Shown in pieces: positions 42,565-51,779 of a stretch of 60,629 nucleotides of DNA. The notes below the pieces were generated by a model. The model worked only from the letters and a program-made list of their open reading frames with translations, did not search any database and was not told the origin of the DNA. Made by a program: the position numbers and the translations under genes. The stretch lies in NCBI GenBank assembly GCA_023388555.1, contig JAEWGA010000048.1, positions 1 through 60,629 of the forward strand, written 5' to 3'. The stretch comes from Bacteroidota bacterium (GTDB taxonomy: Bacteria > Bacteroidota > Bacteroidia > Bacteroidales > Porphyromonadaceae). Within the stretch, counting starts at the first letter, position 1; each line of letters starts with the position of its first letter.

Positions 42565-43894
42565 TGGGTTCGGGTGTGGGGTTGGAGTTGTGGAGGGTAG
42601 GCTCGTGTGTACTGCTGGGCGAAACTGTTGGAAGAGGGGTAAGGTCCACTTGTGTAGCGGCATCGGGGCTAAGGAGCTGGGCCTCTGCCTTTTGTTGGTT
42701 CTTACGAATATGGTGCGTTACGGATAACATAATGGCGAAGTAAGTGGAGGTGATGAGGTAAGATGTTCCCCCACGGCTTAAAAAGGGCAAGGGCTGACCC
42801 GTAACCGGTATTATGGCTGTTGCTACCATCATATTCACTATGGCCTGAATGGTTATGGCAAAACCTATACCCATAAGGAGTAGCTTTGGATACATGTTTT
42901 GCGTTTTGTTGGCAATGGCACCTATGCGGAAAAAGAGTACAGCATAGGCAAAGATAACACAGAGACAGCCTAACACGCCATATTCTTCGGCAATCATGGA
43001 GTAAATAAAGTCGGAATAAGGATGTGGCAGGATATACCGTGTTTCGCTTTTCCCCGCACCTACCCCCGATATTCCGCCGTTGGCTATGGCAATTTGGGAG
43101 TATGCCGTTTGGGAATCCTTGCCATCGATATCCAAGGAAGCAATAACGTTTTCCACGGCCGACTTTGAGGGGTTGTTGTTAGAGGATTCTTTCCCTTTAA
43201 AGAAACGTTCGATACGAGCTTTGGCAGTAGGCAGGCGCCCACCCAACTTATAAGCTGTGGAGTCGGGCAGGAGGATTAATGCAGTTACAGCAATAAATAG
43301 AGTTACAAGGCCAGCAACAAAAACTATTAGAAGGCGTTTGCGGTTAGCTCCCCCTATAAATGCCATAAAGAAGATAACTACGGCAATTAAGGCTGCGGTG
43401 GATACGTTCTCCACAAATATCATTAAACAAATAAGTGCGGCAGGTGCAAAAACTCGCCAAAATGTTGAGGCTTTGGCATAGCCAGGAGCGCCCAATAGGT
43501 GTGCCGTATAGTTAATGAGAGCCAAGCGAGCGAATTCCGACGGCTGAAACTGCAAGCCCATTAGGGTGAGCCAGCGTTTCCCACCGTTAAGTTCGGCGCC
43601 CGAAATACCAACGTAAATAAGTAAAAGGAAAGCTATCATTAAGGCTAATACGCAATAGCGTTCGTAATACTTAGGTGGCACCCGCGAGCCTAACAAACAG
43701 ACTCCCAAAGCCATAAAAATATGCTTCACATGCGACATAATAGGGGCATAAAAGTCGCCCGTAGCATGCTCGGCCCTAAAAGCTGTATTACTGGTAGCCG
43801 AAAACACTAAGGCAGCGGAAAAAGCCATAGCAATAAGGACAATACTCCATATAACGGGGTCGCCCTTGAAAAAAGTTTTCAGAAATTTCTGCAT
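42548..43894 (-). CDS. ftsW: Septal peptidoglycan glycosyltransferase FtsW
   Basis: SEDS-family lipid II polymerase of the divisome in the inner membrane. It has 448 residues with about ten hydrophobic segments. Family motifs are NGGKRWLTLMGLQFQPSEFA, YSQIAIANGGISGVGAGKSE and TGQPLPFLSRGGTS. The C-terminal 60 residues form a Pro/Ser/Thr/Glu-rich cytoplasmic tail. RodA is an alternative, but the position next to murG-murC-ftsQ supports FtsW. Confidence 0.95.
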   Translation of the reverse strand: MQKFLKTFFKGDPVIWSIVLIAMAFSAALVFSATSNTAFRAEHATGDFYAPIMSHVKHIFMALGVCLLGSRVPPKYYERYCVLALMIAFLLLIYVGISGAELNGGKRWLTLMGLQFQPSEFARLALINYTAHLLGAPGYAKASTFWRVFAPAALICLMIFVENVSTAALIAVVIFFMAFIGGANRKRLLIVFVAGLVTLFIAVTALILLPDSTAYKLGGRLPTAKARIERFFKGKESSNNNPSKSAVENVIASLDIDGKDSQTAYSQIAIANGGISGVGAGKSETRYILPHPYSDFIYSMIAEEYGVLGCLCVIFAYAVLFFRIGAIANKTQNMYPKLLLMGIGFAITIQAIVNMMVATAIIPVTGQPLPFLSRGGTSYLITSTYFAIMLSVTHHIRKNQQKAEAQLLSPDAATQVDLTPLPTVSPSSTHEPTLHNSNPTPEPNEEEQ

Positions 43895-43936
43895 ATGCGT
43901 TGTATTGCGCTCCTTTTTTAATTGGATTGGTCGCTA

Positions 43937-43944
43937 CAAAGGTA
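43937..43944 (-). promoter_or_regulatory. Promoter -7 element of the ftsW cluster
   Basis: TACCTTTG on the minus strand, about 43 nt before ftsW. No TTTG lies at the usual -33 distance. Confidence 0.45.
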
Positions 43945-44188
43945 ACAATTAATAGGTGTTGTGCCGACGTACGAGGCAGGTATTAAAGGGGGAATATAAC
44001 GTTTGGGAAGGGAAGGAGAAAAAAGCCCCTCCCCGCTGTAAAAAAGTAGTGATTGTTAGGATGCAGGCCCACCCGTATTGTTTTAGTTGTAACGGAGCCT
44101 TTGGGGTAGTCCGTTGTTCCTATCCCCTTGCTGGCTTAAACTTAACACCTCCATGGGAGTTGCACAAAGCATTTTCACCTATTCCCTC
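43945..44188. other. Intergenic region between recQ and ftsW
   Basis: No gene seen. A hairpin near 44093-44120 pairs AACGGA with TCCGTT and GCC with GGT, but no T tract follows it, so it is not a convincing terminator for recQ. Confidence 0.5.
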
Positions 44189-45736
44189 CTAATTACGTGC
44201 TATATATGGAGGCACGTAAAGTAGGCGGTATGGCATTCGTCCAAACAATACATCTTGCCCTAACTTGGTAATGAACAGCTTGTTCTCTTGTGAGTAATTG
44301 ATGCCCATTAGGCCCGTTTGAACCATTTGGTAAATATACTCTCGCCATTGGTATCGGGTTAGTTCGGCCCCCTTAGCATAGGTTTGGAGCTGGTACCACT
44401 TATTCTCCCACACCTTAGGAGAACGGCCTCCTTTTAAAATATCTACTACGTCCTGTAAGGTTGCTTCTCCCCGAGTTCGGGCAACGACACTCATGGCTTT
44501 TTGGGCTATAATCACCCCGTGAATAGTTTCGGGCTGAGGGCGGGAACAAACATCGCAGTTACCGCAATTTTCACGTAAGGGTTGCCCAAAGTATCCTAAT
44601 AGTATTTTACGACGACATACGTTAGCTTCGCAGTAGCGTTTCATGTACTCCATTTTGGATTTTCGCAGGTCCTGCTGAGCACTATTGGCTATTAGGGATT
44701 GAAGGACGAAGATGTCGCTGTATGAGTAAAACATTACAGCTTGTGCCAGTTTACCATCGCGTCCGGCTCGTCCTATTTCCTGGTAGTAACTCTCTATATC
44801 CTTGGGCATATTATAATGTATCACCCAGCGCACATTGGGTTTGTCTATTCCCATCCCGAAGGCTACGGTAGCGCAAACAACCTGTACCTGTTCTTGTAAA
44901 AAAGCGTGGTGCACTGTGGTTCGTTCCTGAGCAGACATTTGCGCATGGTAGGGCAAAGCTCGTATACCGTTTTTGTTTAGGTACTTGTGCAACATCTCGG
45001 TATCGGAGCGGCGGTTACAATATATTACCCCCGCATCGGATTGCTGGTTGAGTATGAAGTCCAAGATGGCGTTTAGCTTCTCGGCCTGCTTGAAGCCAAG
45101 AAAAATATGAGGGTAAATGTTGGGCCTATCGTAGTTGCCAACAATTGTTGTAGGAGTTTTAAGCTGTAGCTGTTTTATGATGTCGGCTTGGGTAGAAGGA
45201 TCGGCCGTGGCCGTTAGAGCTATAATAGGAATATGGGGGGCTTGTGTGCGCACTTTGTGCAATTCGGTATACTCAACCCTAAAGTCGTGCCCCCATTGGG
45301 AGATGCAATGAGCTTCGTCCACAGCCATTGCCGAGATATTTGTTTGCGCCAATATTTTATTGCCAAGAGAGGAGGAAAGGGTTTCTGGGGAAAGATAGAG
45401 CAACTTTAATTGCCCTTGAGAAAGGTGGTTGAGGACTTCCGATACGTTTTTACTGGACATTAAGCTATGAATTGCTGCAGCGGGAATACCTTTGCTGCGT
45501 AGCGCAATAATTTGGTCTTGCATCAGGGCAATAAGGGGCGAAACAACAATCATACACCCTGGCAATAACAAAGCAGGTAGCTGATAACACAAGGATTTTC
45601 CGCCCCCGGTTGGGAGTACAAGCAAGGTGTCCTGGCCTTGCAGCAGGGAATGGATAGCCTCCAATTGCAAGGGGCGAAAGGCCGTATGGCCAAAATAGTG
45701 TTTTAGTGCTTGGTATATAGTATTATCTGAGTCCAA
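44189..45736 (-). CDS. recQ: RecQ-family DNA helicase without HRDC domain
   Basis: ATP-dependent 3'-5' DNA helicase in recombination and repair. Motif I is PTGGGKS at 42-48; then VDEAHCISQWGHDFR (DEAH and the aromatic loop), MGIDKPNVRWVIHYN and QEIGRAGRDG. A zinc site follows (YCEANVCRRK, CGNCDVC), then a winged-helix domain. It has 515 residues and ends there, lacking the C-terminal HRDC domain of the longer RecQ proteins. The start appears to be TTG: no ATG occurs before the P-loop and an in-frame stop lies shortly upstream. Confidence 0.93.
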   Translation of the reverse strand: MDSDNTIYQALKHYFGHTAFRPLQLEAIHSLLQGQDTLLVLPTGGGKSLCYQLPALLLPGCMIVVSPLIALMQDQIIALRSKGIPAAAIHSLMSSKNVSEVLNHLSQGQLKLLYLSPETLSSSLGNKILAQTNISAMAVDEAHCISQWGHDFRVEYTELHKVRTQAPHIPIIALTATADPSTQADIIKQLQLKTPTTIVGNYDRPNIYPHIFLGFKQAEKLNAILDFILNQQSDAGVIYCNRRSDTEMLHKYLNKNGIRALPYHAQMSAQERTTVHHAFLQEQVQVVCATVAFGMGIDKPNVRWVIHYNMPKDIESYYQEIGRAGRDGKLAQAVMFYSYSDIFVLQSLIANSAQQDLRKSKMEYMKRYCEANVCRRKILLGYFGQPLRENCGNCDVCSRPQPETIHGVIIAQKAMSVVARTRGEATLQDVVDILKGGRSPKVWENKWYQLQTYAKGAELTRYQWREYIYQMVQTGLMGINYSQENKLFITKLGQDVLFGRMPYRLLYVPPYIARN

Positions 45737-45762
45737 TACAAACAGCCTTTAAATTCCTGTTT

Positions 45763-46269
45763 TCACCGTAATTGCTGGTAGAGCAACCGCAGTGCATGCA
45801 ATGTGGTGTATAGGATATTCAGGTGCCTTCCAGCATCTTCTCGTTGGTATAATTCCGTTATAATATGGCCTTGGTTGTAAATAGCAATCCAAACATATAG
45901 GGGGTTGTACTCCTCGGAGGGGTCCGGCCCACAGACGCCAGAGGTTGCAATAGCAAAGTTGGTATCGGCCTTTTGGGCAATTTGTGTTGCCATACACTCG
46001 GCCGTTTCAGGGGTTATTAAGGCAGGTGTTGATCCGTTTGGTGCTGTTTGAGGTGAAAGCCCCAACAACGTCTGCTTGGTTTTGTAAGTGTATGCCACAC
46101 AGCCAGCTGCAAACCATTGGGAAGCACCGGCACAACGTGTTAAGGCACTGGCAATAGCGCCACCTGTACAACTTTCGGCAACAGACAAGGTTTTGCCTTG
46201 CTTAAGCAATAGGTTGGCAATGGAGGGAACCAACTCATCTATTCGCTGAAGGATATCCGTATACTCCAT
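45763..46269 (-). CDS. pncC: Nicotinamide-nucleotide amidohydrolase (CinA C-terminal domain)
   Basis: Likely converts nicotinamide mononucleotide to nicotinate mononucleotide for NAD recycling. It has 168 residues, a stand-alone CinA C-terminal domain: TLSVAESCTGGAIASALTRC, FAAGCVAYTYKTKQTLLG and ATSGVCGPDPSEEYNPLYVW. It starts 2 nt after tsaD and lies 26 nt before recQ. The competence label often given to CinA proteins is not supported by anything here. Confidence 0.9.
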   Translation of the reverse strand: MEYTDILQRIDELVPSIANLLLKQGKTLSVAESCTGGAIASALTRCAGASQWFAAGCVAYTYKTKQTLLGLSPQTAPNGSTPALITPETAECMATQIAQKADTNFAIATSGVCGPDPSEEYNPLYVWIAIYNQGHIITELYQREDAGRHLNILYTTLHALRLLYQQLR

Positions 46270-46271
46270 AA

Positions 46272-47303
46272 TTAAATAGAAACGCGGGAATAGGGAGCGT
46301 CCGACAACGATGAGCGACGCCCATTTACATAAGCAAAGGCTCCGGCCATTGCTACCATGGCTGCATTATCGGTAGTGTACGCAAACGGTGGAATAAATAC
46401 CTTACTACCTGTACGTTCGCCATACTGTACAAAAGCCTCGCGTAGGGCTGTATTGGCCGAGACGCCACCAGCTACAGCAACTTGTTTTATACCCATATCC
46501 TTAGCCGCCTTGGCGAGTTTTGACATTAGGATATCAACAACCGTATATTGTAACGATGCACATAGGTTTTCTTTTTCTTTAACGATAAAGTTGGGGTCTT
46601 TTTGCAGTTGGTCGCGCAGGGTATATAAGAACGAGGTTTTAAGGCCACTAAAACTATAATCGTAACCACCAATTTGTGGACGTGCAAACCGGAAAGCCTT
46701 AGGGTTTCCTTCGTTAGCAAGCTTATTAACAACTGGGCCTCCAGGATAACCCAAGCCCATCACTTTGGCACACTTGTCGAAGGCTTCACCAGCAGCGTCA
46801 TCAATTGTACGACCAATAATTTCCATATCGTACGGAGAACGTAACAGTATAATTTGTGAGTTCCCCCCCGATACAAGAAGGCACAAAAAAGGGAACTCTG
46901 GCGTTTCTACCTGCTGGTTGGGTTTTTGTATAAAGTGAGCCAACACGTGGGCTTGAAGGTGATTTACATCCACCAAAGGAATACCTAACCCAATAGCAAG
47001 GGCTTTGGCATAGGTGGTACCAACCAAAAGAGAGCCTAACAAACCAGGACCACGCGTGTAAGCTATGGCTGTTAACTCCGATTTATGGACCCCAGCTTGC
47101 CGAAGGGCTTCACTAATAACCGGGACGATGTTTTGTAAGTGGGCACGAGAAGCCAGTTCTGGAACAACACCACCATATGCCTGATGTACTTTTTGGGAGG
47201 CTATAACATTGGATAGCAACACATTGCCACGTAGCACGGCTGCCGAGGTATCGTCGCAAGAAGATTCGATACCTAATATCAGTAGGTTGTTGTTAATATC
47301 CAT
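46272..47303 (-). CDS. tsaD: tRNA threonylcarbamoyladenosine transferase subunit TsaD
   Basis: Transfers threonylcarbamoyl to A37 of ANN-reading tRNAs with TsaB and TsaE. It has 343 residues from the ATG at MDINNNLLILGIESSCDDTS. The metal-binding HxxxH is in VNHLQAHVLAHF; YTRGPGLLGSLLVG and VAVAGGVSANTALREAF are family motifs. An upstream in-frame start would overlap mnmA by 20 nt; the chosen ATG leaves a 13-nt gap. Another tRNA-modification gene, mnmA, precedes it. Confidence 0.96.
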   Translation of the reverse strand: MDINNNLLILGIESSCDDTSAAVLRGNVLLSNVIASQKVHQAYGGVVPELASRAHLQNIVPVISEALRQAGVHKSELTAIAYTRGPGLLGSLLVGTTYAKALAIGLGIPLVDVNHLQAHVLAHFIQKPNQQVETPEFPFLCLLVSGGNSQIILLRSPYDMEIIGRTIDDAAGEAFDKCAKVMGLGYPGGPVVNKLANEGNPKAFRFARPQIGGYDYSFSGLKTSFLYTLRDQLQKDPNFIVKEKENLCASLQYTVVDILMSKLAKAAKDMGIKQVAVAGGVSANTALREAFVQYGERTGSKVFIPPFAYTTDNAAMVAMAGAFAYVNGRRSSLSDAPYSRVSI

Positions 47304-47316
47304 GATTTGTATTGTG

Positions 47317-48393
47317 TTATTTGTTTCGGCCCCCAATAATCATCCCAGAGCCAAAGCAAAGATGTGCTTGGGTATCGTATAGTGTACAGTATTGCCCAGG
47401 TGCTATACCTTGTATTTTTTGACTGGAATACAACGTACAACCTAAGGCGGTTTTGCGTAAAATACCGGGGGTGAATTCGGGCGTATGACGAACTTTAAAG
47501 GTTACCTCAACCTCTTCTTTACCAGCAAAGGGGGCCTGGGTAATGAAGTTCATATCTGCCATGTCCACGATATTTCCGTATTGGGTGTCGGGGTCGTAGC
47601 CCCGAGAAACGTAAAGCGTATTGGTTTGTATGTTTTTCCCTACAACAAACCACGGGCCTCCACTTAGGCCTAAGCCCTTTCGCTGCCCTATGGTGTGAAA
47701 CCAGTAGCCTTTGTGCTTGCCTACAATAAGGCCGGTTTCGTTATCGATAATATCTCCATTTTCTTCGCCCAAATATTTGCGCAAGAAATCGTTATAATTA
47801 ACCTTCCCAAGGAAGCAGATGCCCTGACTATCTTTGCGGGTTGCGGTTATAAGCCCCTGTTGTTGTGCTATTTCTCGGACCTTATCTTTGGGTAAAGCAC
47901 CTAATGGGAAGTGGGCTTTTAGCAGTTGAGGATAAGTAATTTGAGCCAAGAAGTCCGTTTGGTCCTTAACGGGATCGGCCGCTGTAGCCAAGTAATGCTT
48001 TTCGTTTATAATGGCTTTACTGGCATAGTGACCTGTAGCAATGCGGTTATAGTTATGCCCCCAATACTCGTTGAAATAGCCGAACTTGATAAGTCGGTTA
48101 CACATTATATCGGGATGTGGCGTTAGCCCTTTTTTAACGGTTTCCATGATGTAGGTAACCACATAATCCCAATATTCTTTGTGTAAGGAAACTATTTGCA
48201 AGGGGCATTGGTATTTGTGGGCTAACCAATGGACCATCTCGAGGTCTTCTTCGGCAGGACAGTCCGGAAACTCTTCTCCGTCCATACCAATCTGGATGTA
48301 AAACAGGTCCGGCTTTTCACCTTGTTCGCATAGCAGGTGTAAAGCTACGGAGCTATCGACGCCTCCCGAGAGTAGTAGTGCTGTTTGACTCAT
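47317..48393 (-). CDS. mnmA: tRNA 2-thiouridylase
   Basis: Uses ATP and a persulfide relay to thiolate U34 of tRNAs for Lys, Glu and Gln. It has 358 residues with the PP-loop SGGVDSS at 9-15, a CNRLIKFG cysteine and the GICFLGK cysteine as the catalytic pair, and KGYWFHTIGQRKGLGLSGGP. Its ATG overlaps the metG stop codon by four bases (ATGA). Confidence 0.95.
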   Translation of the reverse strand: MSQTALLLSGGVDSSVALHLLCEQGEKPDLFYIQIGMDGEEFPDCPAEEDLEMVHWLAHKYQCPLQIVSLHKEYWDYVVTYIMETVKKGLTPHPDIMCNRLIKFGYFNEYWGHNYNRIATGHYASKAIINEKHYLATAADPVKDQTDFLAQITYPQLLKAHFPLGALPKDKVREIAQQQGLITATRKDSQGICFLGKVNYNDFLRKYLGEENGDIIDNETGLIVGKHKGYWFHTIGQRKGLGLSGGPWFVVGKNIQTNTLYVSRGYDPDTQYGNIVDMADMNFITQAPFAGKEEVEVTFKVRHTPEFTPGILRKTALGCTLYSSQKIQGIAPGQYCTLYDTQAHLCFGSGMIIGGRNK

Positions 48394-50444
48394 GATATTT
48401 TAGCCCCTGGGGTTGTATTGGCTTCGGTGGTAAGGAGGGTTAGTTGCCCCGAAGGTGAGAGGGCAGAAAGAATCATACCCTCGGAGAGTATACCACGGAT
48501 TTTCCGGGGTGCTAAATTAGCCACAAAACATACCTGCTTACCTACTAAGTCCTGAGGGTTGGGGTAATGTTGAGCGATGCCCGAAAGAATGGTACGTTTC
48601 TTCAGGCCGTCGTCGAGGACAAAGTGGAGAAGTTTATCCGCTTTGGGGACTTTTTCGCAGGATAGGACTGTAGCTACACGTATATCAGGCTTCAGGAATT
48701 CTTCAAAGGATATTTCGGGAGCAATAGGCTCTACGGGAGCTTGCTGGCGAGCTTGCTCTTCGTTGGCGGCACGGGTGGCTAACAGTTTATCCACCTGAGC
48801 CTGAATAGCGTCGTCGTCTATTTTTTGGAATAGTAATTCGGCGGGTTGGAGCTGGGTGCCTTCGGAGAGAATATCGTAGGGGGTAATATCGGACCATTTC
48901 ACTTGCTCGGCCATGCCTACCAACTTGCGGAGCTTACGCATGGCGTGTGGTAGGAATGGTTCCAAAAGGATGGCTAAGTTCCCTACTATTTGTAACGATA
49001 CATATAAAATAGAGGCTACCCTGTTGAGGTCCTCTTTGGCTATTTTCCAGGGTTCGGTGTCGGCCAAGTATTTGTTACCCAAGCGAGCCAAGCCCATAGC
49101 CACACGTTGTGCATCCCTAAAGTGGTATGCGTTCAGGAGTGTTTCCACTTCATCTCGGATAGCCAGTACTTCGTTCAATGTTTGCTTGTCGGCGTCGTGC
49201 AAAGCACCAGGGGCTGGCACCTTACCCGCAAAGTATTTATGTGTAAGCACTACCGCTCTGTTCACAAAGTTGCCAAGGATGGCCACCAGCTCGTTATTGT
49301 TCCGGGCCTGAAAGTCCTTCCAGGTGAAGTCGTTATCCTTAGTTTCTGGCGCATTGGCCGTAAGTACATAACGCAATACGTCTTGTTTACCAGGGAAGTC
49401 CTGTATGTATTCGTGCAGCCATACAGCCCAATTACGCGAAGTAGATATTTTGTCGCCCTCTAAGTTTAGGAACTCATTGGAGGGCACATTTTCGGGTAGG
49501 ATAAAAGAGCCTTCGGCGCGTAACATGGCAGGGAAAACGATACAGTGAAATACGATATTGTCCTTCCCTATGAAGTGGACAAGTTTGGTGGTTTCATCTT
49601 TCCACCAGGTTTCCCAATTGTGGGGGCATAGCTCTTTTGTATTGGAGATATAACCTATTGGGGCGTCGAACCAAACATATAACACTTTACCTTCGGCACC
49701 TTTTACAGGAACGGGGATCCCCCAGTCCAAGTCTCGGCTCACGGCTCTGGGGCGTAACCCGGCATCTAACCAGCTTTTGCATTGCCCGTATACATTTGGT
49801 CGCCACTCGGTATGGTCTTGAAGTATCCATTTTCTTAAAAACGGCTCGTGCTTATCCAGTGGCAAATACCAGTGTTTTGTTTTGCGTAAAACTGGTTTAG
49901 AGCCAGAAATTGCAGAGCGAGGCTCTTTAAGTTCCGTAGCATTTAAGGAGGAGCCACATTTTTCACATTGGTCGCCATAGGCTCCTTCGCAGCCACAAAC
50001 AGGGCATGTACCTACAATATACCTATCGGCAAGGAATTGGCCAGCCTCTTCATCGTAATATTGCTCCGACTCCTGTTCTACAAACTCGCCTTTCTCGTAG
50101 AGTTTCCGGAAGAAATCGGAAGCAGTACGTTTATGCTCGTCGCTTGTGGTACGAGAATATACGTCGAAAGAGATTCCAAAGTCCTCGAATGCCTTCTTTA
50201 TTAGTGCATGAAACCTATTTACTATATCTTGTGGTGTTATCCCCTCTTTACGGGCCCTAATTGTAATGGGGACTCCATGTTCGTCCGAGCCGCCTATAAA
50301 CAATACTTCTTCGCCACGTAAGCGTAAGTAACGAGCATAGATATCGGCAGGGATGTAAACCCCCGCCATGTGTCCTATATGCACGGGGCCATTAGCATAC
50401 GGTAAAGCTGCCGTTATGAGTGTTCGGCGATATTTGTTGCTCAT
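48390..50444 (-). CDS. metG: Methionyl-tRNA synthetase
   Basis: Charges initiator and elongator tRNA-Met. It has 684 residues. HIGH motif: PYANGPVHIGHMAG; zinc knuckle: CPVCGCEGAYGDQCEKCGSS; KMSKS loop: KISTSRNW. After a linker near 545-565 rich in Ala and Gln comes a C-terminal EMAP/Trbp111-like tRNA-binding domain (PDIRVATVLSCEKVPKADKL). It heads the metG-mnmA-tsaD-pncC-recQ run and has a -7 element and an inverted repeat upstream. Confidence 0.97.
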   Translation of the reverse strand: MSNKYRRTLITAALPYANGPVHIGHMAGVYIPADIYARYLRLRGEEVLFIGGSDEHGVPITIRARKEGITPQDIVNRFHALIKKAFEDFGISFDVYSRTTSDEHKRTASDFFRKLYEKGEFVEQESEQYYDEEAGQFLADRYIVGTCPVCGCEGAYGDQCEKCGSSLNATELKEPRSAISGSKPVLRKTKHWYLPLDKHEPFLRKWILQDHTEWRPNVYGQCKSWLDAGLRPRAVSRDLDWGIPVPVKGAEGKVLYVWFDAPIGYISNTKELCPHNWETWWKDETTKLVHFIGKDNIVFHCIVFPAMLRAEGSFILPENVPSNEFLNLEGDKISTSRNWAVWLHEYIQDFPGKQDVLRYVLTANAPETKDNDFTWKDFQARNNNELVAILGNFVNRAVVLTHKYFAGKVPAPGALHDADKQTLNEVLAIRDEVETLLNAYHFRDAQRVAMGLARLGNKYLADTEPWKIAKEDLNRVASILYVSLQIVGNLAILLEPFLPHAMRKLRKLVGMAEQVKWSDITPYDILSEGTQLQPAELLFQKIDDDAIQAQVDKLLATRAANEEQARQQAPVEPIAPEISFEEFLKPDIRVATVLSCEKVPKADKLLHFVLDDGLKKRTILSGIAQHYPNPQDLVGKQVCFVANLAPRKIRGILSEGMILSALSPSGQLTLLTTEANTTPGAKIS

Positions 50445-50492
50445 ATTTTATGGGTATGGTATTTTAGTAGAAGAAAATTACTGCATGAAAGC

Positions 50493-50509
50493 TGTACCTT
50501 ATAGGTACA
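50493..50509. promoter_or_regulatory. Inverted repeat upstream of metG
   Basis: TGTACC-TTATA-GGTACA: perfect 6-bp arms with a 5-bp spacer, just downstream of the metG -7 element, at or near the transcription start. It could be an operator or an RNA hairpin. Confidence 0.45.
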
Positions 50510-50519
50510 TATTATGCTA

Positions 50520-50527
50520 CAAAGATA
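50520..50527 (-). promoter_or_regulatory. Promoter -7 element of metG
   Basis: TATCTTTG on the minus strand fits TAnnTTTG, about 75 nt before metG. No good -33 TTTG is found. Confidence 0.45.
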
Positions 50528-50562
50528 CTAAATCCGCTATTGCAAGGGGAAGAATGGAGTGG

Positions 50563-51729
50563 TTAGCAATACGCGTTTGTAAGTATCTCCACGCAGTCCT
50601 TGTTGTCCAGCTCGGTGGGAGTTGCCAAAAACAGAACGCCCATAGTTTCCTTTGCATTTTCAGCTAAAGCCTCAAACTCCTGTGGTGCTATCCCGTAGTT
50701 GCTCATTTTTAGGTCATTAACCCCACATGCTTTCTTTAGCAGTTCCAGAGCTGTAAGGAAATCCTGTGGTTCATTAGCCTCGGCAACCCCCATGGCACGA
50801 GCCATTTGTACAAACCTATTGTTGCATACATTCCTTTTTATAAGGTGGCTGTAAAAGGCATGGGCAATCATTATAAGACCAGCACCGTGGGGCAAGTGAT
50901 GATGGTGAGCACTCATAGCATGTTCCAGGGCGTGCTTAGCAGTGGTACTGGAGATGTTCATAACCATTCCAGCCAAGGTGCTTCCCAGTGCAATATGTTC
51001 GCGCGCTTCAATGTCGGATCCGTTAGCTACAGCACGTGGCAAGTAAGGGGCAATGTGTTGTATGGCAGCAATTGCATACATATCGCTCATTGCATTTGCT
51101 TTCGAGGAGATGTAACACTCTGTGGCATGGAAAAGTGCATCGAATCCTTGATATGCGGTAAATAAAGGGGGTACAGATAGGGTTAGCTCGGGGTCCACAA
51201 TGGAGAGCACGGGGAAGTCGGCCCAGAAGCCAATCTTCTCTTTAGTTCTATCGTTACTTATAACTCCATAAGGGTCGGCCTCGGAACCTGTTCCAGCGGT
51301 TGTAGGAATGCATATTAGGGGTAACGGATTGCACAAACGCGGAGAGTTTTTTCCTGTTCCGCCCGAGATATAGTCCCACACCTCACCCGGATGTGTTGCC
51401 ATAAAGGCCATAACCTTGGCCGCATCCAATACACTCCCCCCGCCTAAGGCCACAACAAAATCGCACTCTTGTTCACGAGCAAGAGCAGCACCAGCCATTA
51501 CGGAGGAGTCCAGTGGGTTAGCTTCTACACTGTTGAAGACTACAACTGTAACACCAGCTTTTTCTAACTCTTCCTTAATAAGCTGTAGCGCACCATTTGC
51601 TCGGACAGCGTTACCATTGGAAATAACCAGCAGCGCCTTAGTCCCTGGAAGAGGTTGTTTATGCAACCGTTTTACACGTCCGCTCCCAAACAATATTTTG
51701 GTAGGTATTATATGCGTAAATTGTATCAT
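50563..51729 (-). CDS. Iron-containing alcohol dehydrogenase
   Basis: NAD(P)-dependent alcohol/aldehyde oxidoreductase of the group III iron family, likely a butanol-dehydrogenase-like enzyme. It has 388 residues from the ATG at MIQFTHIIPTKILFG. Cofactor loop: GGGSVLDAAKVMAF. Iron ligands lie in GFDALFHATECYIS (Asp, His) and HALEHAMSAHHHHLPHG (two His). The chosen ATG sits 50 nt after recG; a longer frame upstream lacks family similarity. Redox disposal during fermentation is plausible; the substrate is not known. Confidence 0.92.
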   Translation of the reverse strand: MIQFTHIIPTKILFGSGRVKRLHKQPLPGTKALLVISNGNAVRANGALQLIKEELEKAGVTVVVFNSVEANPLDSSVMAGAALAREQECDFVVALGGGSVLDAAKVMAFMATHPGEVWDYISGGTGKNSPRLCNPLPLICIPTTAGTGSEADPYGVISNDRTKEKIGFWADFPVLSIVDPELTLSVPPLFTAYQGFDALFHATECYISSKANAMSDMYAIAAIQHIAPYLPRAVANGSDIEAREHIALGSTLAGMVMNISSTTAKHALEHAMSAHHHHLPHGAGLIMIAHAFYSHLIKRNVCNNRFVQMARAMGVAEANEPQDFLTALELLKKACGVNDLKMSNYGIAPQEFEALAENAKETMGVLFLATPTELDNKDCVEILTNAYC

Positions 51730-51779
51730 ATCATTATTCTTTATACAAAGCTGATGTAGGAGGATAAACCTCGTAAGGG

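Noticed and set aside
42565..42663. N-terminal extension of murG by 33 codons
   Set aside because: The added sequence is Pro/Thr-rich, lies inside ftsW and does not match MurG proteins, which begin close to the GGGTGGH loop.
44093..44120. recQ terminator
   Set aside because: A hairpin is present but no T tract follows on the minus strand, so termination there is not supported.
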